DNA of 64,000 nt from Tipula vernalis (taxonomy: Eukaryota > Arthropoda > Insecta > Diptera > Tipulidae): assembly GCA_958295665.1 (NCBI GenBank), contig OY282559.1:249732764-249796763 (forward strand), read 5' to 3'. Shown piece by piece: positions 1-10,997 of this stretch (position 1 is its first letter; every line of letters begins with the position of its first letter). The notes under the pieces were generated by a model. That model worked only from the letters and a program-made list of their open reading frames with translations. It had not been told where the DNA came from and did no database searches. Made by a program: the position numbers and the translations under genes.

Positions 1-500
1 TTAGCCATCTCTACGATTGCCTGTCATTGGCCATCGAACTTCCACCTACACTTTTTTTAGAAGGGTTTTCTTGTAAATTCGATAACTTGCGCTCTGAGGG
101 TCACGCTAATATACCCTATATAGCAAATATTCACAATAGAACATACAATATGGTGGAATATTCAGATTTACTTAGCCAACTCTACGATTGCCTGTCATTG
201 GCCATCGAACTTTCACCTACACTTTTTTTAGAAGGGTTTTCTTGTAAATTCGATAACTTGCGCTCTGAGGGTCGCGCTAATATACCCTATATAGCAAATA
301 TTCACATTGGGACATACAACATGGTGGCATATTCAGATTTACTTAGCCATCTCTACGATTGCCTGTCATTGGCCATCGAACTTCCACCTACACTTTTTTT
401 TGAAGGGTTTTCTTGTAAATTCGATAACTCTTTATTTGACCCTCAAAATCGCGCTAATATACCCCTTTTTACAAATATGTTCATTGGGACAAACAATTAG
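1..500. repeat. 171-bp tandem satellite, three copies at window edge
   Basis: Units begin at 1, 172 and 343, so the period is exactly 171 bp. Each unit opens with TTAGCCA..CTCTACGATTG. The first two copies differ at only a few bases; the third diverges after about 430. Because 171 is a multiple of three, one frame stays open across all copies and gives a 57-residue repeat (27-500). I read this as satellite DNA rather than a gene: no ATG context, domain or splice signal supports a protein, and divergence is not obviously codon-biased. The array continues off the left edge. Confidence 0.85.
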
Positions 501-851
501 ACTGATTGCCTACATTTACTTAGAAGACTGAATGAATACCCAATGTTAGCCTACACTTTTTAAAAATTACTTATAAAATTGATTCAAATTCATACAAATT
601 TGTATTATAAATTTAAAATTTTATGTAGTATAGTAGTGAAGTAGGTTGAATAATGGTGAAAATCTAAATTGTTGGTTCTGTCACTAAAAACTATTTCAGA
701 TCCGCAGTTTATTAGTGTATAATAATTGCTTCTACACTTTTTTTGCTGTTGTAAGGTTTTTTGTCAATTTATCATAAACTTCACATTAGTGATAAATTGG
801 ATGTCCCCCGTGTCTATTAAAAATTTTAAGGTTATATTATTAATATCTGGT
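501..851. other. AT-rich non-coding stretch
   Basis: Between the satellite and the gag remnant I see no coding signal, repeat boundary or RNA gene. Confidence 0.5.
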
Positions 852-1971
852 TTAATTTTCCGAGGCTTGTAATTGAAAATTTTCGTCATCAATTGACGTT
901 TCAATATTATAATATTGAGGTTCCTTTCTAATTTCGGTTTTTATTTTGCTTGACCCTTGACCGTTATAATTTTCTAGGTCTGTAATACTTTCATTATTTT
1001 TGGATTTATTGTAATAACTACTTTTATAATTATTTTTCTTAGTTTGATAATTATAATTTTTATTAAATTGATAATCGTTTGATTTCTTTTCAAGTTCGGT
1101 TTTAATTTGAGTATTTTTGTAATTTTGATGATTATTTTGAGAATTATATTTGGAAATATTTTGTTTCAATTCGTTTGAATTTTGTGAATTATTGGAATTG
1201 TATTTTCCTAAATTTGGAGGAAATTTTAATTTTTGAATATTTTGCTCTTTAGTAACATAATCTCTAGCTTCTGCTAAAGTTTTGGGTTGGGCTGCTCTCA
1301 AGCGTCCACCAAGGGGTTCTCTTAGGGCTGCTTGAAAAATTGTGAGTCCAACTTGCTGGTAATGCTTTACTTGGAACTCAATTATATCTTTATTTACGTT
1401 GTGAAGTTTCACTTGTGTCGTTAATAAAGTTAATAAATTTTAAATTCGATTAAATAGATATTCTGGTGACAAATTATTTTTCACTAGATTGTACAATTCA
1501 AATTGAATGGGTTCAAATTTGTTCCCAACATGAATTATCTATATTATGGGTAGTTAATGATTGACTAGCTGAGCCAATAATTTTGTTTCTGATATTTTGA
1601 ATTATAATTTTATAAGATTCTGTTTTTTGTATTTTGATACATAATTTTCATGTTTCGTCGTCGACGGATTCGAGAAATCTTGTTAGATCATTTTTATTAC
1701 CGTCAAATGGCGAAGTATTTTTTGTAATTTTATCTACATAGAATAATTCAATTATTTCTTTTAATTCTTGATTCATTTTTAATTTGTTGTTAATTTCTAG
1801 TGCTAGACGAGCTAATTCTAATTCTTTTTGAATTCGTTTGTCTTTTTCGCTACTTCTAAAAGTTTCTATTATTTTAGTAAATTTTTTTGATTCTTCCTCG
1901 AACTTGCGCTTTTGTTCGTCTACCTGTCTTTTCCCTATGTCTATATTTGGATGTTTTAAATTTTCTCCCAT
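852..1971 (-). pseudogene. gag: Ty3/gypsy errantivirus-like gag, decayed
   Basis: Structural protein of an LTR retrotransposon. The N-terminal part (1971 to 1648) is a charged helical segment ending in FDGNKNDLTRFLES, the usual start of the gypsy/17.6-type gag core. The C-terminal part (1412 to 852) carries REPLGGRLRAAQPKTL and an Asn/Lys-rich tail, as in 17.6/297-like gag proteins. Between them (1647-1413) recognisable gag continues in shifted frames, for example IIQNIRNKIIGSASQSLTTH, interrupted by several stops. The copy is therefore broken by frameshifts and nonsense codons and cannot make a full protein. No pol or env follows downstream (below 852), so the element is also truncated. Confidence 0.85.
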
Positions 1972-2660
1972 TTACTTGTGAATTTTCTCGTTCACATTTA
2001 TATTTTTATCACATAACCGTAGAGTTTGATACTGTTACACGATTCAAAATTTTTTAATTATTTATTATTAATTTAAAAAAATTTGCTTTGCAAACCTATC
2101 CGTAGAGTTAATACGAAAATTTGCTAATTTGTTGCTTAGAATTTGATACGCTAAAAGCTTTTTACAAGATTCTTTTAATTCTTGGGTTCAAAAGTTTTCA
2201 ATTTACCAAATGTTAGTAAAGGGACAGTGAATATAAAGTTAAGGAATATATGAAACTGTTTTACCTTAGTGCCAATATTGTTGTGATGAGTGATAACTTC
2301 ATGTTGATCAGACAAGATTTGACACTTACATTATTTTTCACTTGTTTGCTAGGCAAATGTTAATAATGTTTTTAACAATATTTTGCAAAATTTTTTCACT
2401 GTTGTATTATAGGTAATAAGCCAAATTTGATTTTTGATTACACTGAGATTAATGTGTAGTTGTTGTACTGAATTTATTTCACTTCAAAGTTTTATTTTAT
2501 GTGTAATTTCATTGATTTTAGTCAATTTCAATGATTTTAAATTTTATTTTGTTAGTAATTTCACTGTTTTTAGTAGATTTTAAAGATTTTAATTTGTTTA
2601 TTAGTAATTTCACTGATTTTAGTAAATTTCACTTGTTAAATTTTTCACAAAACTGCGCCA
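1972..2660 (-). other. Leader and primer-binding site of the gag remnant
   Basis: On the minus strand, TGGCGCAGT occurs at about 2649-2657, upstream of the gag start. This matches the start of the tRNA-Ser-type primer-binding site used by 17.6/297-like elements. Sequence above 2658 would then be the end of the 5' LTR, with an AATAAA-rich stretch, cut off before the LINE at about 2935. Inference from motif and position; no second LTR is visible for comparison. Confidence 0.5.
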
Positions 2661-2839
2661 GTTATATCGGTTGTGGCATGAACGGTAAAAGATATAACAC
2701 ATTTATTTATTTAGGTTCAAATTTAACTAAAGAATTTGTTGTTTTATATTTCAGAAAATAGTACAACTTTTTTATATGACTTAACAAACTATTTTGAACG
2801 CCTTGCTTAATTTTAATAGAGTTTTTATACTCTGCGATA

Positions 2840-2925
2840 AGAAAGAAACATAATAATGCAATTATGCATATTTTATACAATAAAGAAACTTAATAAACCA
2901 ATTATGCATATTTTATATAAGTTGA
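2840..2925. repeat. Short direct duplication, about 40 bp
   Basis: AATTATGCATATTTTATA occurs twice, at about 2860 and 2900, each preceded by AAGAAAC. It lies at the 3' (low-coordinate) end of the minus-strand LINE remnant. Confidence 0.6.
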
Positions 2926-2934
2926 GTAGAATAT

Positions 2935-3704
2935 TTATTCGATTGAATGAGATGATGAGTGTGCACCGAGTCGAACGCCTTTTTAACGTCCAAAAATACG
3001 GCAGCCACGATTTTATGGTGTCTTTTTAACATAATTAAGAATTCTCATCAGAGCATCAGTTGTGGACCTGTTTTGCACAAATCCAAACTGCTCGTCGGGA
3101 ATCATATGTCAAAGTGAGTCTAATAGTTGTCGATAAATTACTCGTTCTGCTTGCTAGCTCATACCGCAGAATAAGCCAATAGGTGTCTGGTGTTCTCCGA
3201 ATTTCCTGGGTTTGGCAAGACTATTGTTTTTTGATAACTTCCAAGTGGCTGGAAAATAGGCGTACTCAAACATGCCATTTATAATTAACACTAGTTGCCT
3301 AATGCCTGAGAGCGGCATATTTTTTATGGCCCTGTTTGAGACTCCATCAACCCCTGGCGCTTTTTTGTTTTTGAGCCGGGAGATCAATGCCCTAATTTTG
3401 TCTACATCAGAAGCAACCTCGCAAGAGTTATTGGGATACTTTGGTATAACGTAAAGTCCCTTAATACATCCTCGCAGCTATGCCGTAACGCCTGGTTTTG
3501 TATGGTAAATACTTTTTCGTAATCGTTTGCTAACCTAACTGAAATCGCCTGTGGGTCAATAATTGGGTTCCCTTCGTCCTTTCCGTCCTCTAAAACTATA
3601 TTTGTCTTTCGAGCCGGTTTTAAGGTATTCATACATTTAAATACGTTTGCCCTGTCTGGCTCGTTATTAGCTAGTTTTTCCCTGAACAGAGCTTGATAAT
3701 ACAA
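2935..3704 (-). pseudogene. Jockey-clade LINE reverse transcriptase fragment
   Basis: Read on the minus strand, 3704-3402 is the linker between endonuclease and RT. 3387-3154 carries LKNKKAPGVDGVSNRAIKN, the conserved start of Jockey-type RT. Further down are IPDEQFGFVQNRSTT (about 3105) and the RT catalytic A motif region AVFLDVKKAFDSV (about 3000-2960), in different frames. Stops and frameshifts between each block show it is dead. RT normally copies the element RNA by target-primed reverse transcription; here the fingers/palm start survives and the YxDD part is missing. Confidence 0.85.
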
Positions 3705-4370
3705 TCGTATCTGGTCAGTCGGTTTACCATTGTTGAAGTGTACAGCAAGGGTATCTTACGATGCATGTCACAACAGAAATTCCTTACTTTGGTCATTTCC
3801 ACAATCCTCTTTGGAATTTGCTGTCACACAGCACCTAAGTCCAGTCGAGGTACATTTCTTGCTAAGCCCAAACTCATGCTTTGTGTTAGTAGAGATACCC
3901 TTGACTCGATTTCGTCTTATTATAGTTTATCTTTATAACGTTTAGATAAATTAATATGTGATATGTGACTCTTACCTCTTTTATCTTGATTTCTGCCAAG
4001 ACAACACAATAATTTCACTTTTAATTTTAAAGATTTAGTTTTTAGTTAATATACAGTTTTGATTCGTTTATAATGTTGGATTTCACTTAGGATATTTTAT
4101 GATATGACACAGATATTTGATTAGCTACTTGACTTTAAAATAACTCTTACTTACTAGTTTGAATTTTAACTATTATACTAATTTGAAATGTAACTATAAG
4201 ACTAACTGTTCTGAACTATAACTATATACTGTACTTTACCTGTAAGAATTTCCATTATATGCTCGTATATATGGAAAAACTTATAAGCTAGGCGGAAACA
4301 TTTATATCATGACCGCGGCAATTGGCTTATTATAAATTAATGAGTTGTGTTTCACAACAGTCTACCGATT

Positions 4371-4748
4371 TTAGCGGGGGCCTGACACCACCTCCAGCAC
4401 ATAATGTCTATACCCTAGCCAGTCAGCATTTTTGTAATGAAGTGCCCCGCCACGATCACACTGTCCGACCATGTCAAAGCCCTCGGTTCTCCTGAAGAGA
4501 ACAGGCAAGTGGCTTAAACAAAATTCGTTTAGAACTACCACCTCGTCGTCTATGGCTGTATTACTAGGTAGGACCAGATCTATCACCGAATCTCTTCGTG
4601 TTTCGCAAGAGAGAAAGTTTATTAGGACGTCGCGCGTCTCGCAAAGATCATACAGAACGCAACTATTTCGGTTTTCGCCATGCCTATCCCACATAAACCT
4701 TCTCACTCTTTGCTGTAATAATGAATAATAACAACTGATTTGGTTCAA
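4371..4748 (-). pseudogene. LINE endonuclease C-terminal fragment
   Basis: Minus-strand frame containing DSVIDLVLPSNTAI and, near the end, LSHLPVLF, which corresponds to the SDHLPV motif of apurinic-type LINE endonucleases (the Asp is replaced by Leu). The same orientation and order (endonuclease upstream of RT) make it part of the same degraded LINE as 2935-3704. The intervening 3705-4370 shows no clear coding. Confidence 0.7.
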
Positions 4749-5654
<906 letters not shown>

Positions 5655-5655
<1 letters not shown>

Positions 5656-7692
5656 GCGGTTCCATACGAAAACGATCAAAAAATCGCAAATTTTTGCCTG
5701 ACCCCTTTAGATTTTGATGATAGTTGGTGAAAATGTTCTCCATATGAAATAACTCCACCCATATTGTTTTGTTTTTTTTTAAGTCACTCAGTTTCCATAC
5801 AGGGTGATTTGCCGTTTTCTACTTTTCGTTAAAATTAAAATAATTTGTGAAGAGCTCGTTGCTCGAAACCACTTAACCGATTTCAATATTTGTTAGTTCA
5901 ATTGAAAGGGATTGAGATCATGTTTTGTATACATTTTTTGAAAAAAATCCAAATTAAATTTTTGTTTATGAAAAAGAGCATTCTTTTAAATAATGTCATT
6001 TTTCGGTCTTTTGGGCCACAACGAGTTGCCCATTTTTTATTTTTTTTTAAAAGCTTATTTATTTTACCAAAAATTTTAAGGTTATGATTTTTTTAATACA
6101 CCAGCATCTACATATTTTGTGTTTAAATTTTTAATTATTCTACCTGCGTTTTGCACCATTTACTGTATTTTAAAAGGTACCTCTATTTTATTGTGTTGTT
6201 TACTATTAGTTTTTTAAAAACAATAAAACAGAAATAAATAATTTTGAAATAATTTTTATTTTGTTATATCCAACAGTTTTGAGTTTCTACAATATGAAGT
6301 TTTTTTAAAATATAAAGATGTCTTATTAATAGGACCTTATTCCATTTTCCTCTTGAATCTGTTATGCTCTCCTTGCCATATAATAAGAAACACTAAACTC
6401 TCGTTGAATTTTTCGAGCAGACCAGCTTTTTGGTAACGATGTTAATACCATACCATATATATTTCACTGAAGGTATTGGAACTTTCACACTTTTCTCGTA
6501 ATTGTTGAATTATTTCATTATTATCGCCTTCAGTGTATTATTTTGAATTTCCCCAGAACTATAAGGTAGTTGAAATATTTTTTCAGAAATTTTTGCTGCA
6601 ACTTCTTGCATTTTTTGTTTCTTATAATTGTCCGATCTCATTTTATTACGTGCTATAGGAGAACTATTGATTGACTGTAATGTAGAGTTGAGTGATGAAA
6701 GGTCAGGATAGACGTATTGCTTCTCACTTGATATTATTGAAATCTTTGATGGCGATGATGATGATGATGATGTAAGTAGTGAACTGTTTTGATCCAAATT
6801 AATTTGTGGAACACCAAAAGGTTCTGAAGCTTCACTTACTACTTTATTTTGTTTACTTTTATATATTTCGAAGTAGCATGAAGTACAAATGTTCCTTCCT
6901 CTAATTAACCATTGTTAAAAGTTAAAATTTATTTCTTTGTTAAAATACCAAATGACGTAATATTAACAGACCAAAATGTTGCAGACCCGTTTTCCTGAAC
7001 AAAAGAAAACGTTATAAAGTGATAATGCTGTAGTTATTCGAAACTTGTACTCTTATATTTTTGGAACAACCTATAATAAAGTTTTTATAGTTTTATTGCT
7101 TTTAAAAAACTATAAAATAGTAAACAGCACTAATACATAAAATAAAATAGGAGTACCTTTTAAAATACAGTAAATGGTGCAAAACGCAGGTAGAATAATT
7201 AAAAATTTAAACACAAAATATGTCGAGGCTGGTGTATTAAAAAATCATAACTTTAAAATTGTTCCTAACGCAATTTTTTTTTTTTTTATTAGTTGGTAAA
7301 ATAAATAAGCTTTTAAAAAAAAATAGGCAACATGTTGTGGCCCAAAAGACTGAAAAATGACATTATTTAAAAAATGCTCTTTTTCATAAACAAAAATTTA
7401 ATTTGGATTTTTTTCAAAAAATTTATACAAAACAAAAACTAAATCTCTTTCAATTGAACTAACAAATATTGAAATCGGTTAAGTGATTTTTGAGAACGAG
7501 CTCTTCACAAATTTTAATTTTAACGAAAAGTAGAAAACGGCAAATCACCCTGTATCAAAACAGAGTGACGTAGAGGAAAACAAAACAATGTGGGTGGAGT
7601 TATTTTATATGACGAACATTTTCACCAAATTTCATCAAACTCAAAAGGGGTCAGGCCAACGGCTGATCGTTATCATATGGAATCGCTATATA
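5655..7692. mobile_element. Foldback-like element 1 with ~590-bp inverted arms
   Basis: Left arm about 5655-6229 and right arm about 7090-7692 are inverted copies: for example TGACCCCTTTAGATTTTGAT on the left matches the complement of AAACTCAAAAGGGGTCA on the right, and CAGGGTGATTTGCCGTTTTC is shared exactly. The arms differ by point changes and one insertion (right arm near 7270). The interior (6230-7089) carries a short minus-strand reading frame. The left end sits at the (TA)n tract and the right end at TATATATGG, so the target looks TA-rich. Superfamily cannot be assigned. Confidence 0.8.
6510..6905 (-). CDS. Small Cys-motif protein inside foldback element 1 (partial)
   Basis: The open minus-strand frame runs from about 6905 to 6510. 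It begins with GRNICTSCY, followed by a Ser-rich segment (LLTSSSSSSPSKISII) and a basic KMRSDNYKKQKMQEV stretch. The ICTSCY motif recurs in the frame inside the neighbouring element (9012-9323), so both may derive from one protein family with a zinc-binding CxxC. There is no ATG at the motif; the 5' part is lost or on another exon. Function unknown; possibly part of the element's former transposition gene. Confidence 0.4.
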   Translation of the reverse strand: MRGRNICTSCYFEIYKSKQNKVVSEASEPFGVPQINLDQNSSLLTSSSSSSPSKISIISSEKQYVYPDLSSLNSTLQSINSSPIARNKMRSDNYKKQKMQEVAAKISEKIFQLPYSSGEIQNNTLKAIIMK

Positions 7693-8350
7693 TGGTGAAA
7701 AATACGTCAAATCACAAATTTGGTGTATGGGACCGGAAGTCATGTTTTAATTTTTTATTTTTTATGTTTTCAATTGGTGGTACTTGTTAAAAAAAAAACA
7801 TTTTGTAGAAATGATTTTTTGTTGTTGTTGTTGTTGTTTAAAATATAGGGCGTCAAATTTTCAGAAAAATGATAAACATGATGTTGTGTTTATGGCTATA
7901 AAAGCAAAAATAAATAATCGATATTTATTATATAGGGCTCGTTTTAAAGGTAAGTTAATACGGATTAATAAAAAAATATAGAAATGGTTAGTTCTTTAAT
8001 TTCTTCATTTTCAAATTTCCCGCCAAAATTTTATTTTTGAATTTTCCCAATGATCGTCCAATTTTTTTTTTTGTTTTTTGTTTTTTGTTTAAAGTTTACG
8101 TCCTTCAATTCTATTGAACATACTGAAAACTTACGCTAGCAAAATTTTTGGTTTTCGTGCAAAATACGTTTAAGTTTGACGATTTACCCGTTTTTGGAAT
8201 ACAAAATCAAATTGTTATATGTTATTTTCAATTTTTAACTAATTTACGCTCGACCTGATAATGTAATTGTTTAAAATTATTTCGTCGATCTTTAGTATAT
8301 TCTTACTTCTAATAGAAAATTAAGAAAACAAAGAGGAAACAATTTGTAAC

Positions 8351-8690
8351 AGTCCGTTCATAAACTACGTCAAGTTATTTTGGGCCATTCTTAACTCCGT
8401 CTCTCTCACTCCTTCATCACAAGTCGTCACAAAACTGAATATGTGAGCAAAGATATAATCATTTAAGACCATGAAGTAAGTTGTATATTAAAGAAATACG
8501 CCTCTAATGATATACCTGCAAATTATTGTACTATGTCATATGTAATATCCCGTAACAGTAGCTTCTTATAATTACATGATGTCATTTTTTATGAAATTCT
8601 CCTTGCCCCAGCCTAAACGTGACGAAAATCAATACTCCTTCCCCAGACAAAGGCGTAACGTAGTTTAGGGATAGCCCATAAAGCTATTAG
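8351..8690. mobile_element. MITE nested in foldback element 2
   Basis: Left end has GTCCGTTCATAAACTACGTC; the complement of the right end reads GGGCTATCCCTAAACTACGT. TAAACTACGT near both tips and the ~340-bp length fit a MITE. No coding capacity. Confidence 0.6.
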
Positions 8691-9011
8691 TAAAAAAATA
8701 AATGTTTGTATGACTCATTTATTTTGTTAGTTCCAACCCTAAAAATGCGTCCCAAAATATTACGTTCAGGTAAATAAACCGTAACGTAATTTTTTGGAAC
8801 AAAATGACGCATATTTAAAATTTTAATTATAAAAGAAGGCGTAGGTAGGCCTGTAAAACAACATAAAATATAACCAGTGGTTTTTGTTAACATTTTTTGG
8901 TATAAATTAGTGTTTAAATTAATATTTCAGTTAGTTTAACTTGTGAAGTTCTATTTAAATCATTTGCTTATTTAAATAACATCACAATTATTTCAAATAA
9001 TAAATGTAATA

Positions 9012-9323
9012 TTGGCTGGGTACAAAAATTGTTGTCAGCCGTTTCCTGAGTTGAAATGTTCTAAAAATTTAAGAAATGTTAATCATTATATTAAAATTCG
9101 TTTGCCGCGCTCGATTCATGTAACTGAAAATTCATTGATTTGTACATCATGTTATTGTACAACTAATAAACGTCAAAAAGTTGAAAACGAGGTATCTCCG
9201 GTTAATAATTCATTAAATTCACCTGTTACTCCGCAGACATCATCAACAGTCAATGAAGAGAATATTTCGAGTGTGAGTAAAAGTGAGGAATGGCAAATAA
9301 AAAGTGCTCTCGTTCGTTTATAA
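9012..9323 (+). CDS. Small Cys-motif protein inside foldback element 2 (partial)
   Basis: Plus-strand open frame of about 103 codons. It has an N-terminal CCQPFPEL (paired Cys, then Pro-Phe), a middle basic stretch and LICTSCY about 40 residues later, so four cysteines could bind zinc. The rest is Ser/Thr/Asn-rich. It opens with TTG and the frame is open upstream without ATG, so it is probably an exon or truncated. The ICTSCY block is shared with 6510-6905. Function unknown. Confidence 0.4.
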   Translation: MAGYKNCCQPFPELKCSKNLRNVNHYIKIRLPRSIHVTENSLICTSCYCTTNKRQKVENEVSPVNNSLNSPVTPQTSSTVNEENISSVSKSEEWQIKSALVRL

Positions 9324-10189
9324 AAAATATTCAAATAGTGAAGATTATATAACATGTAAATTTTAACCGTATAAATATCTTTAAATTTCTATCCTTGTTT
9401 TGTAATACATTTTTTTACTGTCAATATTTTTTGTTTTAAATTTAATTTTGAATCACAAAAACGAGTGAAAAAATTAACCTGGAAAAATTAAATAAAATCG
9501 AGTTTTTGTAAGAGGACCAAAAATCTACTATTCGATTTTTGAAATTTTCAAAATAGGTAGAGTAATACTTAAACGTATTTTGCACGAACACGAAAAATTT
9601 TGCTACCGCAAGTTTTTAGTATGTTCAATAGAATTAAAGGACGTAAAATTAAAACGAAAAAAAAAATTGGACGATCATTGCGAAAATTCAAAAATAAAAT
9701 GTTGGCGGGAAATTTGAAAATGACGAAATTAAAGAATTTACCATTTTTATATTTTTTTATTAATCCGTATTAACTGACCTTTAAAATGAGCCCTATATCA
9801 TAAACATTGGTTATTTATTTTTCCTTTTATAGCCATAAACACAAAATCATGTTCATCATTTTTCTGAAAATTTGACGCCCTGTATTTTAAACAACAACAA
9901 AAAATCAGATTCTACAAAATTTTTTTTTTTAATCAAGACTACAAATTTAAAATATAAAAATCATTAAATTAAAACATGACTTCCAAAAATTTGTGATTTG
10001 ACGTATTTGACATCATATATATTCACTATTCTATATATATATATATTAATTTTTTAAAACTTTGAAAAATCGACCCTTATTGGCGGCAATCTTGGGTCCG
10101 CCGTCATTTTAAAATTCTGACCTTAAATTATTGATCACCGACCCTGAAATCCCCATAGATCAAGTTTTTATTGATTTCTATGAATGTCA

Positions 10190-10406
10190 CAAAAATGGTA
10201 TTTTTCGGCCATATTCGATCCACCATCTTGCGTCTACCATGGTGTGATGGTGTTGGTGGAACATTTAAAAGACGTGCCTATATCGCTACAGTTTAACAAA
10301 GGGATCAATTCAAAGTCACAACAGTTATACGAATGGAGTAGATCATGGAAATCAACAATGCATTTTGAATATGCAACGAAAGCCTGGTATGATGATGTCA
10401 AAATGC
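10190..10406 (+). pseudogene. Fragment of 'DGVGGT' recurrent insect protein
   Basis: One plus frame reads CDGVGGTFKRRAY and, after a shift, NSKSQQLYEWS. A CDG(I/V)GGT(x)KR block is, from memory, common in uncharacterised repetitive insect proteins; I could not search it. Stop codons and a frameshift break it. It lies between foldback element 2 and the Penelope element. Confidence 0.4.
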
Positions 10407-10842
10407 ATAAATTAAACAATTTTTATTTGGTTTAGGGCTCTTTTTATTTCTCTTTTAATTAATTAAAGCTTTAGCTTTCGAACTCTATTCGAGTTCATTT
10501 TCAAAAGCGTACTGAAAAATATATCAAAAATTCCTTCTTTTATACATAAATCAAAAAATAAAGCAATCACAAATTTTTATTAAAACCGAATTTTCATGGA
10601 AACGCCCAGCCATGTATTTTCGAAAAACAACCTTGCTAATGCGCTTTCATATAAAAACGGTTGTACAATTGACTAAAAATAAAATTGCATGAGGCAAAAA
10701 ACAATTTAGATGAATAAATCATAAGAGTTACCAATATACGCGTAATCTTCAATGACATTTATTGAATTTGTACTTGATTTAATTTGTAGCATTTCCAAAT
10801 TCGATCTTTATCTAAAATTTTTTTGTTTCAGTAGTGTGTCAT

Positions 10843-10997
10843 TGTTAAAATGTTTATAAAATTATTCCGAATATTTACACGATCGTTGTCATTTAAACCA
10901 AAAATTGATTCAAAATTATTTCAGATGTGGAAAGTGCAATTTTTGGTTTGTCAACGATCGTATAAATATTCGGAATTATTTTATAAACATTTTAACA
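10843..10997. repeat. 65-bp inverted repeat at the Penelope 5' junction
   Basis: Arms 10843-10907 and 10937-10997 share TGTTAAAATGTTTATAAAAT, ATTCCGAATATTTA and ACGATCGTTG in inverted orientation around a ~29-bp spacer containing TTTCAG. It spans the truncated start of the reading frame. Confidence 0.85.

Larger units (their letters stand above)
7694..10026. mobile_element. Foldback-like element 2 with ~470-bp inverted arms
   Basis: Left arm about 7694-8175, right arm about 9567-10011. Shared blocks include TACGTCAAATCACAAATTT at the tip, GGGCGTCAAATTTTCAGAAA, and TGCAAAATACGTTTAAGT at the inner limit, all in inverted orientation. It directly abuts element 1 but the arm sequences are different, so this is a separate family. 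The interior holds a nested MITE (8351-8690) and a small plus-strand frame (9012-9323). Confidence 0.8.

Noticed and set aside
3272..3454. Plus-strand frames opposite the LINE fragments (also 4471-4728, 36309-36491, 36691-37013)
   Set aside because: They are antisense shadows of minus-strand retroelement coding.
10430..10500. Hammerhead ribozyme in the Penelope terminal region
   Set aside because: Hairpins such as CGAAT/ATTCG are present, but the conserved CTGANGA core was not found on either strand of 10407-10829 or 12590-13012.
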